Part shown: positions 51,077 to 60,736 of the stretch, one piece after another
Position numbering within the stretch: position 1 is the first letter of the stretch
Layout of the letters: each line of letters begins with the position of its first letter
The notes under the pieces: model-generated
Database searches by the model: none
What the model saw: the letters and a program-made list of their open reading frames with translations, nothing else
Told to the model about the DNA's origin: nothing
Position numbers and translations under genes: made by a program
DNA from: Symbiodinium natans
Lineage: Eukaryota; Sar; Dinophyceae; Suessiales; Symbiodiniaceae
NCBI GenBank assembly: GCA_905221605.1
Contig: CAJNDS010000924.1
Location: forward strand, 188,001 to 252,000
DNA: 64,000 nucleotides
Direction: 5' to 3'

Positions 51077-51245
51077 TACTACTACTTGCTTAAGAACACC
51101 CCCCCCCCCCCCCCCCAAACAAAAAAAAAAGAAAGAAAAAAAAAGAAATAATAATAAATAAAAAGACTGCGAACATCCCCACCCTCTCTGGGTAGAGATA
51201 CTCTGGGGTTGGGCACTCCTGGAGGGTTCTTAAGCAATTCGTAGG
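51077..51245. mobile_element. MITE-like element, family K, with expanded C/A tract
   Basis: ACTACTTGCTTAAGAACACC at the left and GGAGGGTTCTTAAGCAATTC at the right. The conserved CCCCCAAAA word next to the left arm has grown to about 18 C followed by AAAC and A-rich sequence to about 51165. Confidence 0.8.
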
Positions 51246-51344
51246 TTAGGCAGCGCGGCGGCAGTTGGTGTACCGGGGAATGCTATCTTCATCTTTTCGA
51301 CGATGCCCCCTACATCGACATCCGAAACTCGTGCAAAGAATACC

Positions 51345-51443
51345 TAGTAGTAGAGTAGGTAACCTTTAACCTTTTTGTGGTAATATAATCCCCTGATAAT
51401 CCCAAAAACTTAACCTTTGTTCCCCCAGCTTCCCGGACAACTA
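51345..51443. mobile_element. MITE-like element, family D
   Basis: TA-GTAGTAGAGTAGGTAACC and CCCGGACAAC-TA, with the centre TTTTTGTGGTAATATAATCC. Confidence 0.88.
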
Positions 51444-51683
51444 AGGAATAGCTGCTTTGGGTTCTAAAGTCAAAAACCATAAGGCCCATCTGGAGCCTGA
51501 GAGCATTACTAAAACTGCAAACATGCCCTGAGCCCTATCTCCTATAGTATAGGCAGCCCCTTTGTAAGGTTTAGAGAGACCCTCTCAACCCTAAACCCAT
51601 GTTAAGGATGCAAAAAAGGGATATTTCGAGTTCTGGGGTGCTGGGTTTAGGGTTTAGGGCTTCAGGGTTTCCAGGGGTGCTGG

Positions 51684-51752
51684 GTGCCGGAGGACGACAT
51701 CAAGGAGGCGGAAGAGGCCGTGGAGGGCGCCACTAAGGCCTACGAGGCTCCA
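51684..51752 (+). CDS. Exon-like island, acidic
   Basis: The frame reads VPEDDIKEAEEAVEGATKAY and EAP. It is strongly acidic and helical and follows TTTAGGG-like repeats. Confidence 0.38.
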
Positions 51753-51980
51753 TGGGCCTTTTGAGTCGAGCGGTAAAGGAGTATCCAGGGTTTATATATG
51801 GATTAGGGATTAGGAATGTTACCCTAAATCACACGAATTGTCCCTATAAGAATTCAAGGGAAACCCCTTTGCTAAGTGGTATTGGTCTCTTTGGGCATGT
51901 GCATGTTGACTCCTCTGCCAGGACACCCCAAACACCCCATATCACGGAAGGCCTCCAAACAAAATGCTAGTCTTGCTTGG

Positions 51981-52063
51981 TAGCCCAGTGGTACCTCAAG
52001 GTTCCCTTAGCAAGTAATCAACCCAAAAAAGGGTGCCCTTATTATCATATGGCTACTGGGCTA
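51981..52063. mobile_element. MITE-like element, family C, short copy with TA ends
   Basis: TA-GCCCAGTGGTACC and GGCTACTGGGC-TA, 83 bp. The interior is GGTTCCCTTAGCAAGTAATC. Confidence 0.88.
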
Positions 52064-52194
52064 CGAAGCTGGGGATTCCGAAAGCCTGTCACTTCTTAAA
52101 AAATGTCGGTCCCTTCTCGGGTTATTATTCTAGTGGTGCTCACAAACCCGAGAAGAATCGGCCTCCAACCCTATAAGGTCCACAAGCCTCATCC

Positions 52195-52283
52195 CTAAAC
52201 CCTAAAACCTATACCCTAAACCCTATACCCTATACCCTAAACCCTAGACCCTAAGCCCTTAAACCCTAAGCCCTAAACCCTGC
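52195..52283 (-). repeat. CCCTAAA/CCCTATA tract
   Basis: About 12 units, several of them CCCTATA. Confidence 0.9.
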
Positions 52284-52286
52284 CAG

Positions 52287-52336
52287 GACCTCGTCGCGGA
52301 GCTCGACGAGCGCCGCCCCTCTGCGACATCCGAGTG
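52287..52336 (+). CDS. Exon-like island
   Basis: Behind ACCCTGCCAG the frame reads DLVAELDERRPSATSE. It is protein-like and bordered on the left by a CCCTAAA tract. Confidence 0.35.
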
Positions 52337-52353
52337 CTACCTTTTGCCTACCA

Positions 52354-52500
52354 CCCCCCCCCCCCCCCCAAAAAAAAAAGAATAACACATATAATTATAT
52401 ATAATTATATATAATGATATACATATAATATGTATATAAATATGAATAAATATCTAAACATATATATATATATAATACATAAGCAAACAAACAAACATAT
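52354..52500. repeat. Poly-C/poly-A then TA-rich microsatellite
   Basis: About 17 C, nine A, then ATATAATTATATAT-type sequence to a CAAACAAACAAA run. Confidence 0.92.
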
Positions 52501-52788
52501 TCTTTCTATGTAAGGGTAATGTTCTTCCTCGTAAGGGTAACATGGGGATATTTGTTCCCCCTTCTTTGGAGGTTCTAAAGCAAGTAGTATTTTGAGGTGT
52601 AGGGTTCATGGCTTACAGGGATCTTGGGTTTGAAGAGGTTTATGGCTTGAGGCATTTAGGGTTTAAGGGGTGTATGTTTTGCAGGGTTTGAAGGGTTTTA
52701 TGGCCTGAGAAGGTTTGGGGCTTCGAGGGGTTTAGGGCTCCAAGGGGATGAAAGGTCTGAAGGGGTTTTAGGGTGGGAGTTGTTCATA

Positions 52789-52797
52789 GTCTACTAC

Positions 52798-52860
<63 letters not shown>

Positions 52861-52954
52861 AAGTAGTAGAAGTAGTAGAAGTAGTAGTAGCAGTAGCAGT
52901 AGCAGTAGCAGTAGCAGTAGCAGTATCAGTAGCAGTAGCAGTAGCAGTAGTAGC

Positions 52955-53017
<63 letters not shown>

Positions 53018-53034
53018 TGTTGTTGTTGTTGTTG
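52789..53034. repeat. TAG trinucleotide microsatellite, about 245 bp
   Basis: TAG units with blocks of TAGAAG and TAGCAG, ending in TTG units. It reads as poly-Leu, poly-Val or poly-Thr depending on the frame, so no gene is inferred. Confidence 0.97.
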
Positions 53035-53274
53035 TAGCATGCCGTGGGATTTGAGGTTGAGGGTTTAGGGCTTTTGGTACCTTAGGGTACATAACTCAGC
53101 AGGTCCAAACCCATTTTAAGCATCGTGGACGTTCATGTTTGTGTTTTTGATACACTTCCGCGGACTTGTGCAGAGTTGTTTATGAGTGTTGGGCGGGTGA
53201 AACCAGGAGGTTGCGAGTAGGTTGATGAGTTGGTTTTTGTCTGGGTCGCGTGACTGTGGTTTTCTGTTTTTTAG

Positions 53275-53367
53275 GGCGGTTACGTGATTAATGCCCTAAA
53301 GTGGCCTGGTTTCATGGTTGAGGTGCTAGATATCATTCTTTCGAAGCCTGATGAACAAGTATACTGA
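53275..53367 (+). CDS. Exon-like island, about 29 codons
   Basis: Behind the acceptor-like CTGTTTTTTAG one frame reads GYVINALKWPGFMVEVLDII and LSKPDEQVY, then TGA. The pattern of hydrophobic and charged residues is convincing; the family is not recognised. Confidence 0.4.
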   Translation, partial: GGYVINALKWPGFMVEVLDIILSKPDEQVY

Positions 53368-53669
53368 AATAATTGCATAAGTGTATATATATATATAGAC
53401 ACTATGTTTCTGGGGTCCGTAAATGGGGCCATGAATGCAAGAATGCCTAGAGGGCCTAGTCTCATGTGAATGCCGAAGTCTGCTGGGGGTCCTACGCAAT
53501 CCCTTCAGCACATGCAGAGAGGCGCATCCCCAAACCCCAAACACAAAACGTGATTGCTTTTGGGTCCCTAAACCCTAAACCCGATTCGCAATAGACATGA
53601 AGCATGCATGGTACTTAATTGTTCTCGGTTCTCTTCTCAGTGTAGAACGCCGACATGTTTCCCGAAGCC

Positions 53670-53854
53670 TGCTTGGAGGTTCACGAGTACTTATAACCAC
53701 AGTTATTCGTCCACTTATAACCTACTTAGGGGGCTTATAAGTACTAAACCCAAAACCCTAAACCCTAAACCCAAACCCTAAACCCGAAACCCTAAACCCT
53801 ACTGTAAAAGTACAGTTATGAAAGAGGGTTACAAGTACGCTGAACCTCCAAGTG
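53670..53854. mobile_element. MITE-like element, family A, with a CCCTAAA tract inside
   Basis: GCTTGGAGGTTCACGAGTAC at the left and GTACGCTGAACCTCCAAG at the right. A CCCTAAA tract (53743-53803) sits in the centre. The right half keeps only TAAAAGTACAGTTATG. Confidence 0.85.
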
Positions 53855-53938
53855 CATATGGGCTGCGCCCCGGTGGGTATTTTGCAAGAGGAGGGACCCA
53901 CGTATTTAAAAAAAAGCCTCAAACGAATGTGATCCTTT

Positions 53939-54028
53939 TAAGGTTCCTATGTAGTACCTTTTGGGGTAGTAGACTAGCATCCCCTATAACTAGCCCAAGA
54001 AGGAACTACATTGGAGCCTGTGGGTACT
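53939..54028. mobile_element. MITE-like element, family H
   Basis: AAGGTTCCTATGTAGTACCT and AGGAACTACATTGGAGCCTG, with the centre GCATCCCCTATAACTAGCCC. Confidence 0.82.
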
Positions 54029-54259
54029 CATTATGGGAAGCACACGGCCCAAATCCGACCAGGAAGGCGTGAATTTGAGGATGCGAACAGCCTGAAGGTC
54101 AAGTCCTTGAAGGAAGAGACGCTTGGCTGTACTTCAGGATTTGGGTTTAGGGTGTTAACCTTAGGGACGAAATGAGCCCTAAAAGGGTTTACATGGTTGT
54201 CTACCTTAATAGGGAAATAGAGGAAAAGGTGTATATGCTGAACTTCAGGATTTGGGGTT

Positions 54260-54446
54260 TACTTGGAGGTTCATGGTACTTATTTACCCGAAAAATGACT
54301 GTACTTGCAACCCAAGCATAGCCATGTTGGGGCACTTAAGGGGCTTATAAGTGGGACATAAGTACAGTTATAACTGGGTCATACGTCCATGAACCCTAAA
54401 CCCTAAGGGCAAAAACCCTAAACCCTAACCAATGAACATCCAAGTA
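54260..54446. mobile_element. MITE-like element, family A, with CCCTAAA units in its right end
   Basis: TA-CTTGGAGGTTCATGGTAC at the left. In the right arm CCATGAAC is followed by two short CCCTAAA blocks and then by a repeat CCAATGAAC before ATCCAAG-TA. The insertion is thus bordered by a duplicated CCATGAAC-like word. Confidence 0.87.
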
Positions 54447-54576
54447 GGGTCAAGTTTAACTGGTTGCAGGCTGTAGAGCCCGCCCGACCTTACGAGCCCA
54501 AAACCAACACTATTTTGTCGAGGTTCCCAAAACCCCATAAGGAGATTTATACTAAGAACCTACATTTCCTTTGTTC

Positions 54577-54615
54577 AGAATGTATGTATATGTATATATA
54601 CATATATATATATAC

Positions 54616-54646
<31 letters not shown>

Positions 54647-54676
54647 AATATATATATATATATATGTATGCATATG
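54577..54676. repeat. TA/TATG microsatellite
   Basis: Mostly TATATA and TATGTA. Confidence 0.94.
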
Positions 54677-54922
54677 TTGGTTAAGTGCATAGGCTTCCCG
54701 GGGCCAGGGTGCTTCATCCGAACGGCACCTTTCTCAGGCTCCAACCTCGCAAGGTAGTCTTCGAAACCAGCCAGCTGGGAGTCATCGGTTTAGGAGGTGA
54801 CATTTGTTTAGGGTTTAGGGTTTAGGAGGTGACATTTGGGGCTAACCTACAGGGCAGTTAAGTCGGGCTCGGCGCGAGTTTCGCCTGTCCAGTGGACGTG
54901 TCGAAGATTGTGCGGTGCGCAG

Positions 54923-54953
54923 GTACGCGCAGCTGCTGGCCGAGGATCACTGA
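54923..54953 (+). CDS. Exon-like island
   Basis: Behind GCGGTGCGCAG one frame continues as YAQLLAEDH before TGA. It is very short and kept only because of its acceptor-like border and composition. Confidence 0.2.
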
Positions 54954-55002
54954 GCGCAGCCAGCCCAAGAGCCCTCCCAACGTAGCAGATGGTGTTTAAG
55001 GG

Positions 55003-55121
55003 CCCAGGGAGCCCTTCTTATGCCCCTTAATCAAAGAATATACCTTTAAAAATCATGGGGATCCTTAAATATGATTTTCAAGGTCTGTTCCTTCATGAAG
55101 GGGGAATTGGGCTCTTTGTGG
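55003..55121. mobile_element. MITE-like element, family B
   Basis: CCCAGGGAGCCCTTCTTATG and GGGGGAATTGGGCTCTTTG, with GGGGATCCTTAAATATGATT at the centre. Confidence 0.8.
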
Positions 55122-55210
55122 ACTTGGCGTTGTCATTGTACAATTCCAAGGAAGTGAATCCAAGCTTCCAGCTCTAGCGAGCGTACTGTTGCAGTCTTCC
55201 CTCGCCCTAG

Positions 55211-55337
55211 TACAAGGAGGGGCCCCCCTAGTTAAAAGTAGAGTTATAAGGACCCTAAATTAGGGTATAAGGATCCTAAATTTGGTTTTAAGTCCCTTCA
55301 CTATGGTTAGTATAGTAAGGGGGCTCCCCTCCTTGTA
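55211..55337. mobile_element. MITE-like element, family E
   Basis: TA-CAAGGAGGGGCCCCCC and GGGGGCTCCCCTCCTTG-TA, 127 bp. The internal word AAGGA(C/T)CCTAAATT(A/T)GG is tandemly doubled. Confidence 0.9.
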
Positions 55338-55494
55338 CGTCTTGGTATCACGGGCGCCTGAACCCCAGCTGTCCCCAAGGTTTAGGATTTAGGGCTTCGG
55401 GAAATCCCAACCCCGAAGCCTTGTGCCTGCAGCGTGCGAGAGTCGAAGCAAGAACGGGAGAACCTCTTAAGCCGAAAGGTGTAGGGTTTAGGGT

Positions 55495-55566
55495 CCCTAA
55501 ACCCTAAACCCTAAACCCTAAAGGGTTCAGGGTCCCCAAACCCTAAGCCCTAAACCCGAAACCCTG
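55495..55566 (-). repeat. CCCTAAA tract, mixed
   Basis: About ten units with AAAGGGTTCAGGG inverted material in the middle. Confidence 0.88.
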
Positions 55567-55872
55567 CGGAGCTAGACAACCAGGATCCTGTAAGAACCTG
55601 CTTCGAGCCCTTCAGATGCTGCACCTCCCTTCGTCTTCCTGTACTCAAGCGATAGCCTACATAGGCTTGGGCTTGAGGTTCAGGGTTTAGGGTTTAGGGC
55701 TTAAGGTTTGGGATTTCCGGGGGTGTTCAGGGTGTACGTAGGGTTCAGTTCAGAGTTGCGAGAACTGCTGGGGCAGTCGGGCGCAAGGGATGCTGAGAGT
55801 GCAGGCTGTTAAGCGGTAAAAGGAGGGACCCCGAGAAGCGACCCTTAATCTTATTCCCCTCTATAGAACCTT

Positions 55873-55901
55873 TATATATATATATATGTCTAGATATATA
55901 G

Positions 55902-55933
<32 letters not shown>

Positions 55934-55940
55934 GTATATA
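55873..55940. repeat. TA microsatellite
   Basis: Three TA runs separated by GTCTAGA and CATATA. Confidence 0.92.
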
Positions 55941-56178
55941 TACACCTTATATAGTCCCTATATATCTAAGTAGCCCCCCAAATAACCCCTAAAGATCCCC
56001 TAAGGTCCCTTGAACCCTAACCCTAAACCCTAAACCCTAAACCCTAAACCTTCTAAGGGCCCCTCCTTTCGTACCTTGAGACCGATTTTTTCCTTCGGCC
56101 CCGGCCTCAGGGCTAAGCCCACCAAGAGACACCGAGCATCTCGCGAGCCTGCAGAAGACCCAGGGTTGACAGCGCGGC

Positions 56179-56248
56179 TTAGGGTTTAGGGTTTAGGGTT
56201 TAGGGTTTAGGGTTTAGGGTTTAGGGTTTAGGGTTTAGGGTTTAGGGC
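56179..56248 (+). repeat. TTTAGGG tract
   Basis: Ten perfect heptamers. Confidence 0.97.
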
Positions 56249-56398
56249 TACGTACTATTTGCTCAAGAACGCCCTGAAAAAGATGCAAGTTAATCTTCCG
56301 TACAAGGGCAAATATAGGGATTCTCGCTCTCTCTCTCTTTTTTTTGGGGGGGGGGATGGTGGTTCGTTAGAGCCTATAAGCCCTCAATTAACCTTGCG

Positions 56399-56533
56399 GA
56401 CCAAATGGACCCTAAAAGGGTTTACCTGGGTCATACACCTTACTAGGGATAATAGCAACAAGGATATAACCCTAAACCCTTATTAACCCTAACCCTAAAC
56501 CCTAAACCCTAGGCTTCATTTGGCCCCCAAGGA
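56399..56533. mobile_element. MITE-like element, family N, with CCCTAAA tract
   Basis: GGACCAAATGGACCCTAAAA and CTTCATTTGGCCCCC inverted ends; CCCTAAA units at 56471-56512 fill much of the right half. Confidence 0.78.
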
Positions 56534-56599
56534 AGACCATCGATTTCGCACCTCCGTGTTTTTGAGCAAGGAATGCAAAAGGCGGCACTTCTTGCTTGG

Positions 56600-56695
56600 G
56601 AAGTTCCCCCGTATACTAACAGTGCTTGATAGGGATTTGGTACCCCTTATTCTTGTCCTATTAAGGACTGTGAGTATAAGGGGGGTCTGGGAACC
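56600..56695. mobile_element. MITE-like element, family G
   Basis: GGGAAGTTCCCCCGTATACT and TGAGTATAAGGGGGGTCTGG, with GTGCTTGATAGGGATT and CTATTAAGGACTG inside. Confidence 0.82.
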
Positions 56696-56953
56696 CTACT
56701 TAGGAACACAATTCGCGGGGTTGAAGGCCAGCCTAGTAACAGGTCCCGGCCCAAAAAAGAGCTGTGTCCTGGTTTATCAAGACCGGTGGCCTCTTTATCT
56801 GTTAATTACCCTCATACCTTAGTATGGCCCCTAGATACCCCAATAAGAAACCCCTACAAAACAGAAACCCTACCTAAAGAGACCACCAACCAATATAAGT
56901 CCTGGTGCATAATCAACTAGTTCCTGAGCTTTGCTGAATTCTGAGGTGTTCAG

Positions 56954-57008
56954 CCATTGGTATCACATCGAAGATGTGGATGAGGCGTGGCGGCGCGGAG
57001 GGCATCAG
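56954..57008 (+). CDS. Exon-like island with acceptor and GTGAGC donor, 55 bp
   Basis: Flanked by GGTGTTCAG at the left and CATCAG|GTGAGC at the right, a canonical donor. The frame reads HWYHIEDVDEAWRRGGHQ. This is the best combination of splice-like borders and protein-like sequence in the window. Confidence 0.45.
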
Positions 57009-57166
57009 GTGAGCAGGACCACTCGACGGTCTTATGAGCAGATATTGGGTTTAGGGTTTAGGGTTTAGGGGGTGTCGCACATGTGAGGCTCGAGGGGCCC
57101 GTCCCGGGCTTTCGCGAAAGCAAAGAAGATTTGACCTGACTACCTGGTTCAATCCGAATGAGGTTC

Positions 57167-57274
57167 CTAGGACCGGGAGTAGGCCCTTTTTTTTCCTTTT
57201 TTTAGGGTTGGGGTTCCCTTATAATCCAACCCAAAAGGGTGCCCTTTTTATTCCTAGGTTACTCCCGGGTCTAG
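57167..57274. mobile_element. MITE-like element, family C variant
   Basis: CTAGGACCGGGAGTAGGCCC and GGTTACTCCCGGGTCTAG ends; the interior GGTTCCCTTATAATCCAACC and AAAGGGTGCCC is typical of family C, but the outer arm differs. Confidence 0.75.
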
Positions 57275-57445
57275 GTTCAATATTTCATACCAGAGACTTG
57301 TACTGCAGGTCAGAGACAGCACACGACTTTCCAAGAGCACGTTCATCATGAACATCCCGTGCCCAAACGAGACGGTGTCTTTAACTGATATCTGCACCTT
57401 GTACATCTGAAACTCTACAAGGACGCTCTGTTTCTGCGTACGCAA
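57254..57445 (-). CDS. Exon-like island on the minus strand
   Basis: The minus-strand frame reads SVLVEFQMYKVQISVKDTVS and FGHGMFMMNVLLESRVLSLT, then CSTSLWYEILNLD. It is protein-like; AAACAG precedes it and a GTATGA donor-like word lies inside. Its 3' part overlaps the end of a family C element. This is the main exception to the + strand bias of the islands. Confidence 0.35.
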   Translation of the reverse strand: MRTQKQSVLVEFQMYKVQISVKDTVSFGHGMFMMNVLLESRVLSLTCSTSLWYEILNLDPGVT

Positions 57446-58014
57446 CTGGAGTCAAGGGGCCTGCACTTGGGCTTCAAGTTTAAGCTTCAAGTGCCATAGC
57501 TACAGGTGGTCTAGTAATGAAGGGAGATGAAGGGAGTCCCCTCCTCGTAGGGACAAAGGAGTGAATGACAGCGGAGTGGTAGCTATTCTAATTATAGGGA
57601 ACCCACAAGCCCATAATTGTTCAGACCTCACCCCCAAGTGCAGATGTGGAATCAAGTTCTCTTTAAGCCGACTTCATGCATCCACTCGGCCCTAGCCCCT
57701 GCTCACCGACAGCCTCTTCTCCTGTCCATGTAGCTTTGAGTAGTCGAGACTCACTCTTACCACGCCATACCACCCCGAGTGTGTTGACCTGTGCCTTGTA
57801 TAGATTACGGCTGGCAGCGAGTCAGAGCTTTAAGCTTGAAGCTATCCTGTCCACTGCCTTGTCAGAATGCCGACACAAAGAAGACGGAAGATGCCGACGT
57901 CAATGCAGGCCAAGAAGCCTCCAAAGGCTGAAGGTCTACCGGGAACAAAGGGGTGCTAGGCGACGTAGGAAGGACCAGTCCCACTTCTTGACATCGTGCC
58001 TCTCTCCTGGGGTC

Positions 58015-58051
58015 CCTAAACCCTAAACCCTAAACCCTAAACCCTAAACCG
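58015..58051 (-). repeat. CCCTAAA tract
   Basis: About five heptamers. Confidence 0.94.
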
Positions 58052-58245
58052 TGCTTCAGGGGTTTGGGCTTCAGGGTTTAGTCCTCAAACCTCCTGTACG
58101 AATGCCCACTGCTTCTGCCGAAGGTCTTCCGAGAGATGTCGTGCGAAGAGTTGTGCGCCAAACCGGCATGCGACAGCCCCGGTGCCGTGGGTTTAGGGTT
58201 TAGGGTTTAGGGTTTATATATATATATATGCCTATATGTGTGTAT

Positions 58246-58335
58246 ATGGGCTTTACGAAAATAAGGCACCCCAAATAGTAGGATTCCCTTATAGTAAGGA
58301 GCCCAATACCACTAATTTCGGAAGCCCCCATATAG
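58246..58335. mobile_element. MITE-like element, family F, full copy
   Basis: ATGGGCTTTACGAAAATAAG and CTAATTTCGGAAGCCCCCAT ends, with AATAGTAGGATTCCCTTATA inside, in inverse orientation. Confidence 0.87.
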
Positions 58336-58343
58336 AGACAGGG

Positions 58344-58466
58344 GAGAGAGAGAGAGAGAGAGAGGAGATGTGTGTGTGTGTGTGCGTGCGTGCGCGAGCG
58401 TGCGTGCGTGCGTGCGTGCGTGTCTGTCTGTATGTTTGTCTGTCGTGTGCTCGTGTGCGCGTGTGC

Positions 58467-58516
<50 letters not shown>

Positions 58517-58640
58517 CTGCGTGCGTGCGTGCGTGCGTGCGTGCGTGGGTGGGTGGGTGGGTGGGTGGGTGGGTGGGTGGGTGGGTGGGTGGGTGGGTGG
58601 GTGGGTGTGTTTGTGTGTGTGTGTGCATGCGTGCGTATAT
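58344..58640. repeat. Compound GA / GT / CGTG / GGGT microsatellite
   Basis: Order: GA units to about 58364, GT to 58383, then CGTG units with interruptions to about 58546, then about 15 GGGT units to 58605, then GT. Each block passes into the next by a single-base change of the unit. Confidence 0.97.
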
Positions 58641-59003
58641 GTCAGGAAGCATATGTAGTGAAGCGGCTTTGTCCCACATTTGCCATCAGATATTGTCGCC
58701 ATTCGTGCACACCTTCTATCTCGTCAGCTTCTCTTGATCCTGGTACTGGCACTCACTGCAAGTCCACGCTAAGGACACCCACCTGCTGTGTGGTATACTC
58801 TACCAAATGAGCCCTGAAAGGGTTTCTGGTTCATATGTACGTGCAAAAAAGACACATAAATAAATGTGTATATATATATATATCTATATATATATGATTT
58901 CATATAATTTATATTTAGATTTCTTTTCCAGATTCTGAATTAAATTAGGGGCTTCATGTCGTTCCGAGAGAGCATACTATTGAGCCGGCATTTTTCCTCT
59001 CGG

Positions 59004-59144
59004 TCGGAGGTTCATGGTACTTATTATCCCAATTAGAATTGCACTTTAAACCCCAATCATGAGCATGTTGGGGCACTTAAGGGGTTACAAGTGGGTTGTA
59101 AGTGCAGTTCTAACTGGGTGATAAGTACGTAGAGCCTTCAAGTA
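59004..59144. mobile_element. MITE-like element, family A
   Basis: CGGAGGTTCATGGTACTTAT and ATAAGTACGTAGAGCCTTCAAG-TA (last part), with the centre GTTGGGGCACTTAAGGGG, which is also found in 46060 and 54330. Confidence 0.85.
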
Positions 59145-59153
59145 AACATCAAT

Positions 59154-59263
59154 CCCAAAGAGCCCAATACCCCTTAATTAAGGAATATTCCTTGAATCAT
59201 ATTCAGGATCCCCTTATAATTCAGGGTATATTCCTTAATTAAGGAGTATTGGGCTCCCTGGGA
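59154..59263. mobile_element. MITE-like element, family B, full copy
   Basis: CCCAAAGAGCCCAATACCCC and GGAGTATTGGGCTCCCTGGG, with CTTAATTAAGGAATATTCC mirrored. About 110 bp. Confidence 0.93.
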
Positions 59264-59345
59264 TGTTCCCAGTTTCCCAGGATGCACACCCTAAGTTCGA
59301 ACCAGGCGTCTAGAGATTGCGGGGAGGGAGAATGAGCATGTTGGA

Positions 59346-59413
59346 GGTTTAGGGTTTAGGGTTTAGGGCTTAGGGCTTAGGGTTTAGGGTTTAGGGTTTA
59401 GGGTTTAGGGCCT
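59346..59413 (+). repeat. TTTAGGG tract
   Basis: About ten units with two GCTTAGGG. Confidence 0.95.
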
Positions 59414-59461
59414 AAGCTGAAAGCAGAACCGCTAAAACCCCGAGGCCAAAACCCTTATGCT

Positions 59462-59559
59462 TAGTAGTAGAGTACGGAACCTTTAACCTTTTTAGGGTAA
59501 TATAGTCCCCTTTTTCGCCCAAAGGTTAACCTTTAGTTCCCCTAGCTACTGGACAACTA
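59462..59559. mobile_element. MITE-like element, family D
   Basis: TA-GTAGTAGAGTACGGAACC and CTACTGGACAAC-TA, with the centre TTTTTAGGGTAATATAGTCC. Confidence 0.9.
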
Positions 59560-59584
59560 AGTATGTGACTCCCGCCCTACTCAG

Positions 59585-59702
59585 GTCCTTCACGCCCGAG
59601 AAGAAGGAGGCTTTGGATAAACGCCTGGATACCCTGGAGGAGGAGAGCCCTACCTGCTCAATCCCTATCCAGACGATTGTGGCCTTAGTGAGGAGCTTCT
59701 AA
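59585..59702 (+). CDS. Exon-like island, about 38 codons
   Basis: Behind CCCTACTCAG the frame reads SFTPEKKEALDKRLDTLEEE and SPTCSIPIQTIVALVRSF, then TAA. The first half is a strongly charged helix and probably coiled coil. No family is recognised. Confidence 0.42.
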
Positions 59703-60194
59703 GTAGAGCTTCTTCAGTAGGAGAGCCATGTCGGGGACCCTTCTTGGGGTGCCTAGATAACTCCTACGCCGTACCTACTTCCTACTTACCAGCGCCTTTG
59801 GAAGCTAAAGGGTCTTCGGGCCTTCTAAGCCCCCAAGCCTAAATTGAAAACCCTAAACCTACTGGTCTGCTTTGTCTAAGGGAGGTTACATGGTCCCTTA
59901 AGACGGTCCCTGAATCTTCTTTAGAAAGGGTTCCAAAGTATGGGCCCTTGGGTTTTTCAGGGTCTCTAAGGCGTGTAGAAGGGCTCCCCAATTATGTGGC
60001 TGCCCTAAGGCTTGGCGGGTGGCAAAATAAAGCCTCCTAAAGCGCAAGCCCTGAACCTCCCAAACCCGAAACTTCCTTAGACCCTAGAAGCTGTCTAAGC
60101 CCCAAACCTCCTAAACCCTAAACTGATAGATGCTCAGCCCCCTAAACCCCACACCTCCTAAACCCTAAGAACCCCCTAAAATCCTTGAAAAGCT

Positions 60195-60344
60195 CCCCAA
60201 ACAGCCCTTTACACCCCTTAAAAGAAGGAGTATACCTTAAGCCTTAAATCATCTGAAGGACCCCTTGATACAAATTACGGTCTATTCCCCTAAACCCTCA
60301 ACCCTAAACCGTCCTTTTCTTCATTAGGGGGTGTAAAGGGGCTC
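60195..60344. mobile_element. MITE-like element, family B variant, interrupted by CCCTAAA units
   Basis: CCCCAAACAGCCCTTTACAC and GTGTAAAGGGGCTCC are inverted arms. The right inner arm is broken at 60289 by CCTAAACCCTCAACCCTAAACC before resuming with GTCCTTTTCTTCATTAGG. Confidence 0.82.
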
Positions 60345-60391
60345 CTAAACCCTAAACCCTAAACCCTAAACCCTAAACCCTAAACCCTGAA
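60345..60391 (-). repeat. CCCTAAA tract
   Basis: About seven units, directly joined to the preceding MITE. Confidence 0.94.
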
Positions 60392-60408
60392 CCCCGGGGA
60401 ATTGGCAG

Positions 60409-60490
60409 GACGGCCTCTTGCGATTTCATGGCTTCCTGCGCCTCATGCGGTGGGTGGCCGCGGCCCCATGCGGAACAGTAGTGAGGGCTT
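60409..60490 (+). CDS. Exon-like island with QDGLLRFHGFLRLMRW
   Basis: The frame reads NWQDGLLRFHGFLRLMRWVA and remains open to about 60490. DGLLRFHGFLRLMRW has the Gly, hydrophobic and Phe spacing of the last half of an EF-hand and shares FLRLMRW with 29352. The key first loop aspartates are not visible. Confidence 0.4.
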
Positions 60491-60620
60491 TACAAGGAGG
60501 GGCCCCCCCTTACTATACTAACTATAAGTTTCAGGGACTTATAACCGAATTTAGGGATCCTTATCACCGAAATTAGGGTCCTTAGAACTCTACTTATAAA
60601 CTCGGGGGCCCCTCCTTGTA
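60491..60620. mobile_element. MITE-like element, family E, full copy
   Basis: TA-CAAGGAGGGGCCCCCC and GGGGGCCCCTCCTTG-TA, 130 bp. The interior is inverted relative to 55211. Confidence 0.92.
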
Positions 60621-60657
60621 GGGCTTTAGGGCTTATACGGGTTTTTGGGCTTGCAGT

Positions 60658-60736
60658 AACCCTAAACCCTAAACCCTAAACCCTAAACCCTAAACCCTAA
60701 ACCCTAAACCCTAAGCCCTAAACCCTAAACCCTAAG
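60658..60736 (-). repeat. CCCTAAA tract
   Basis: About 11 units. Confidence 0.96.

Noticed and set aside
52768-53092. Poly-Leu, poly-Val and poly-Thr frames
   Set aside because: Translations of the TAG trinucleotide tract.
57676-58026. 116-codon frame with a basic C-terminal half
   Set aside because: Starts at ATG and looks slightly protein-like, but no domain is visible and it ends in CCCTAAA repeats; too weak to list as a gene.
58200-58810. Cys/Arg/Ala and His/Thr frames of 120-160 codons on both strands
   Set aside because: Products of the CGTG/GGGT microsatellite.
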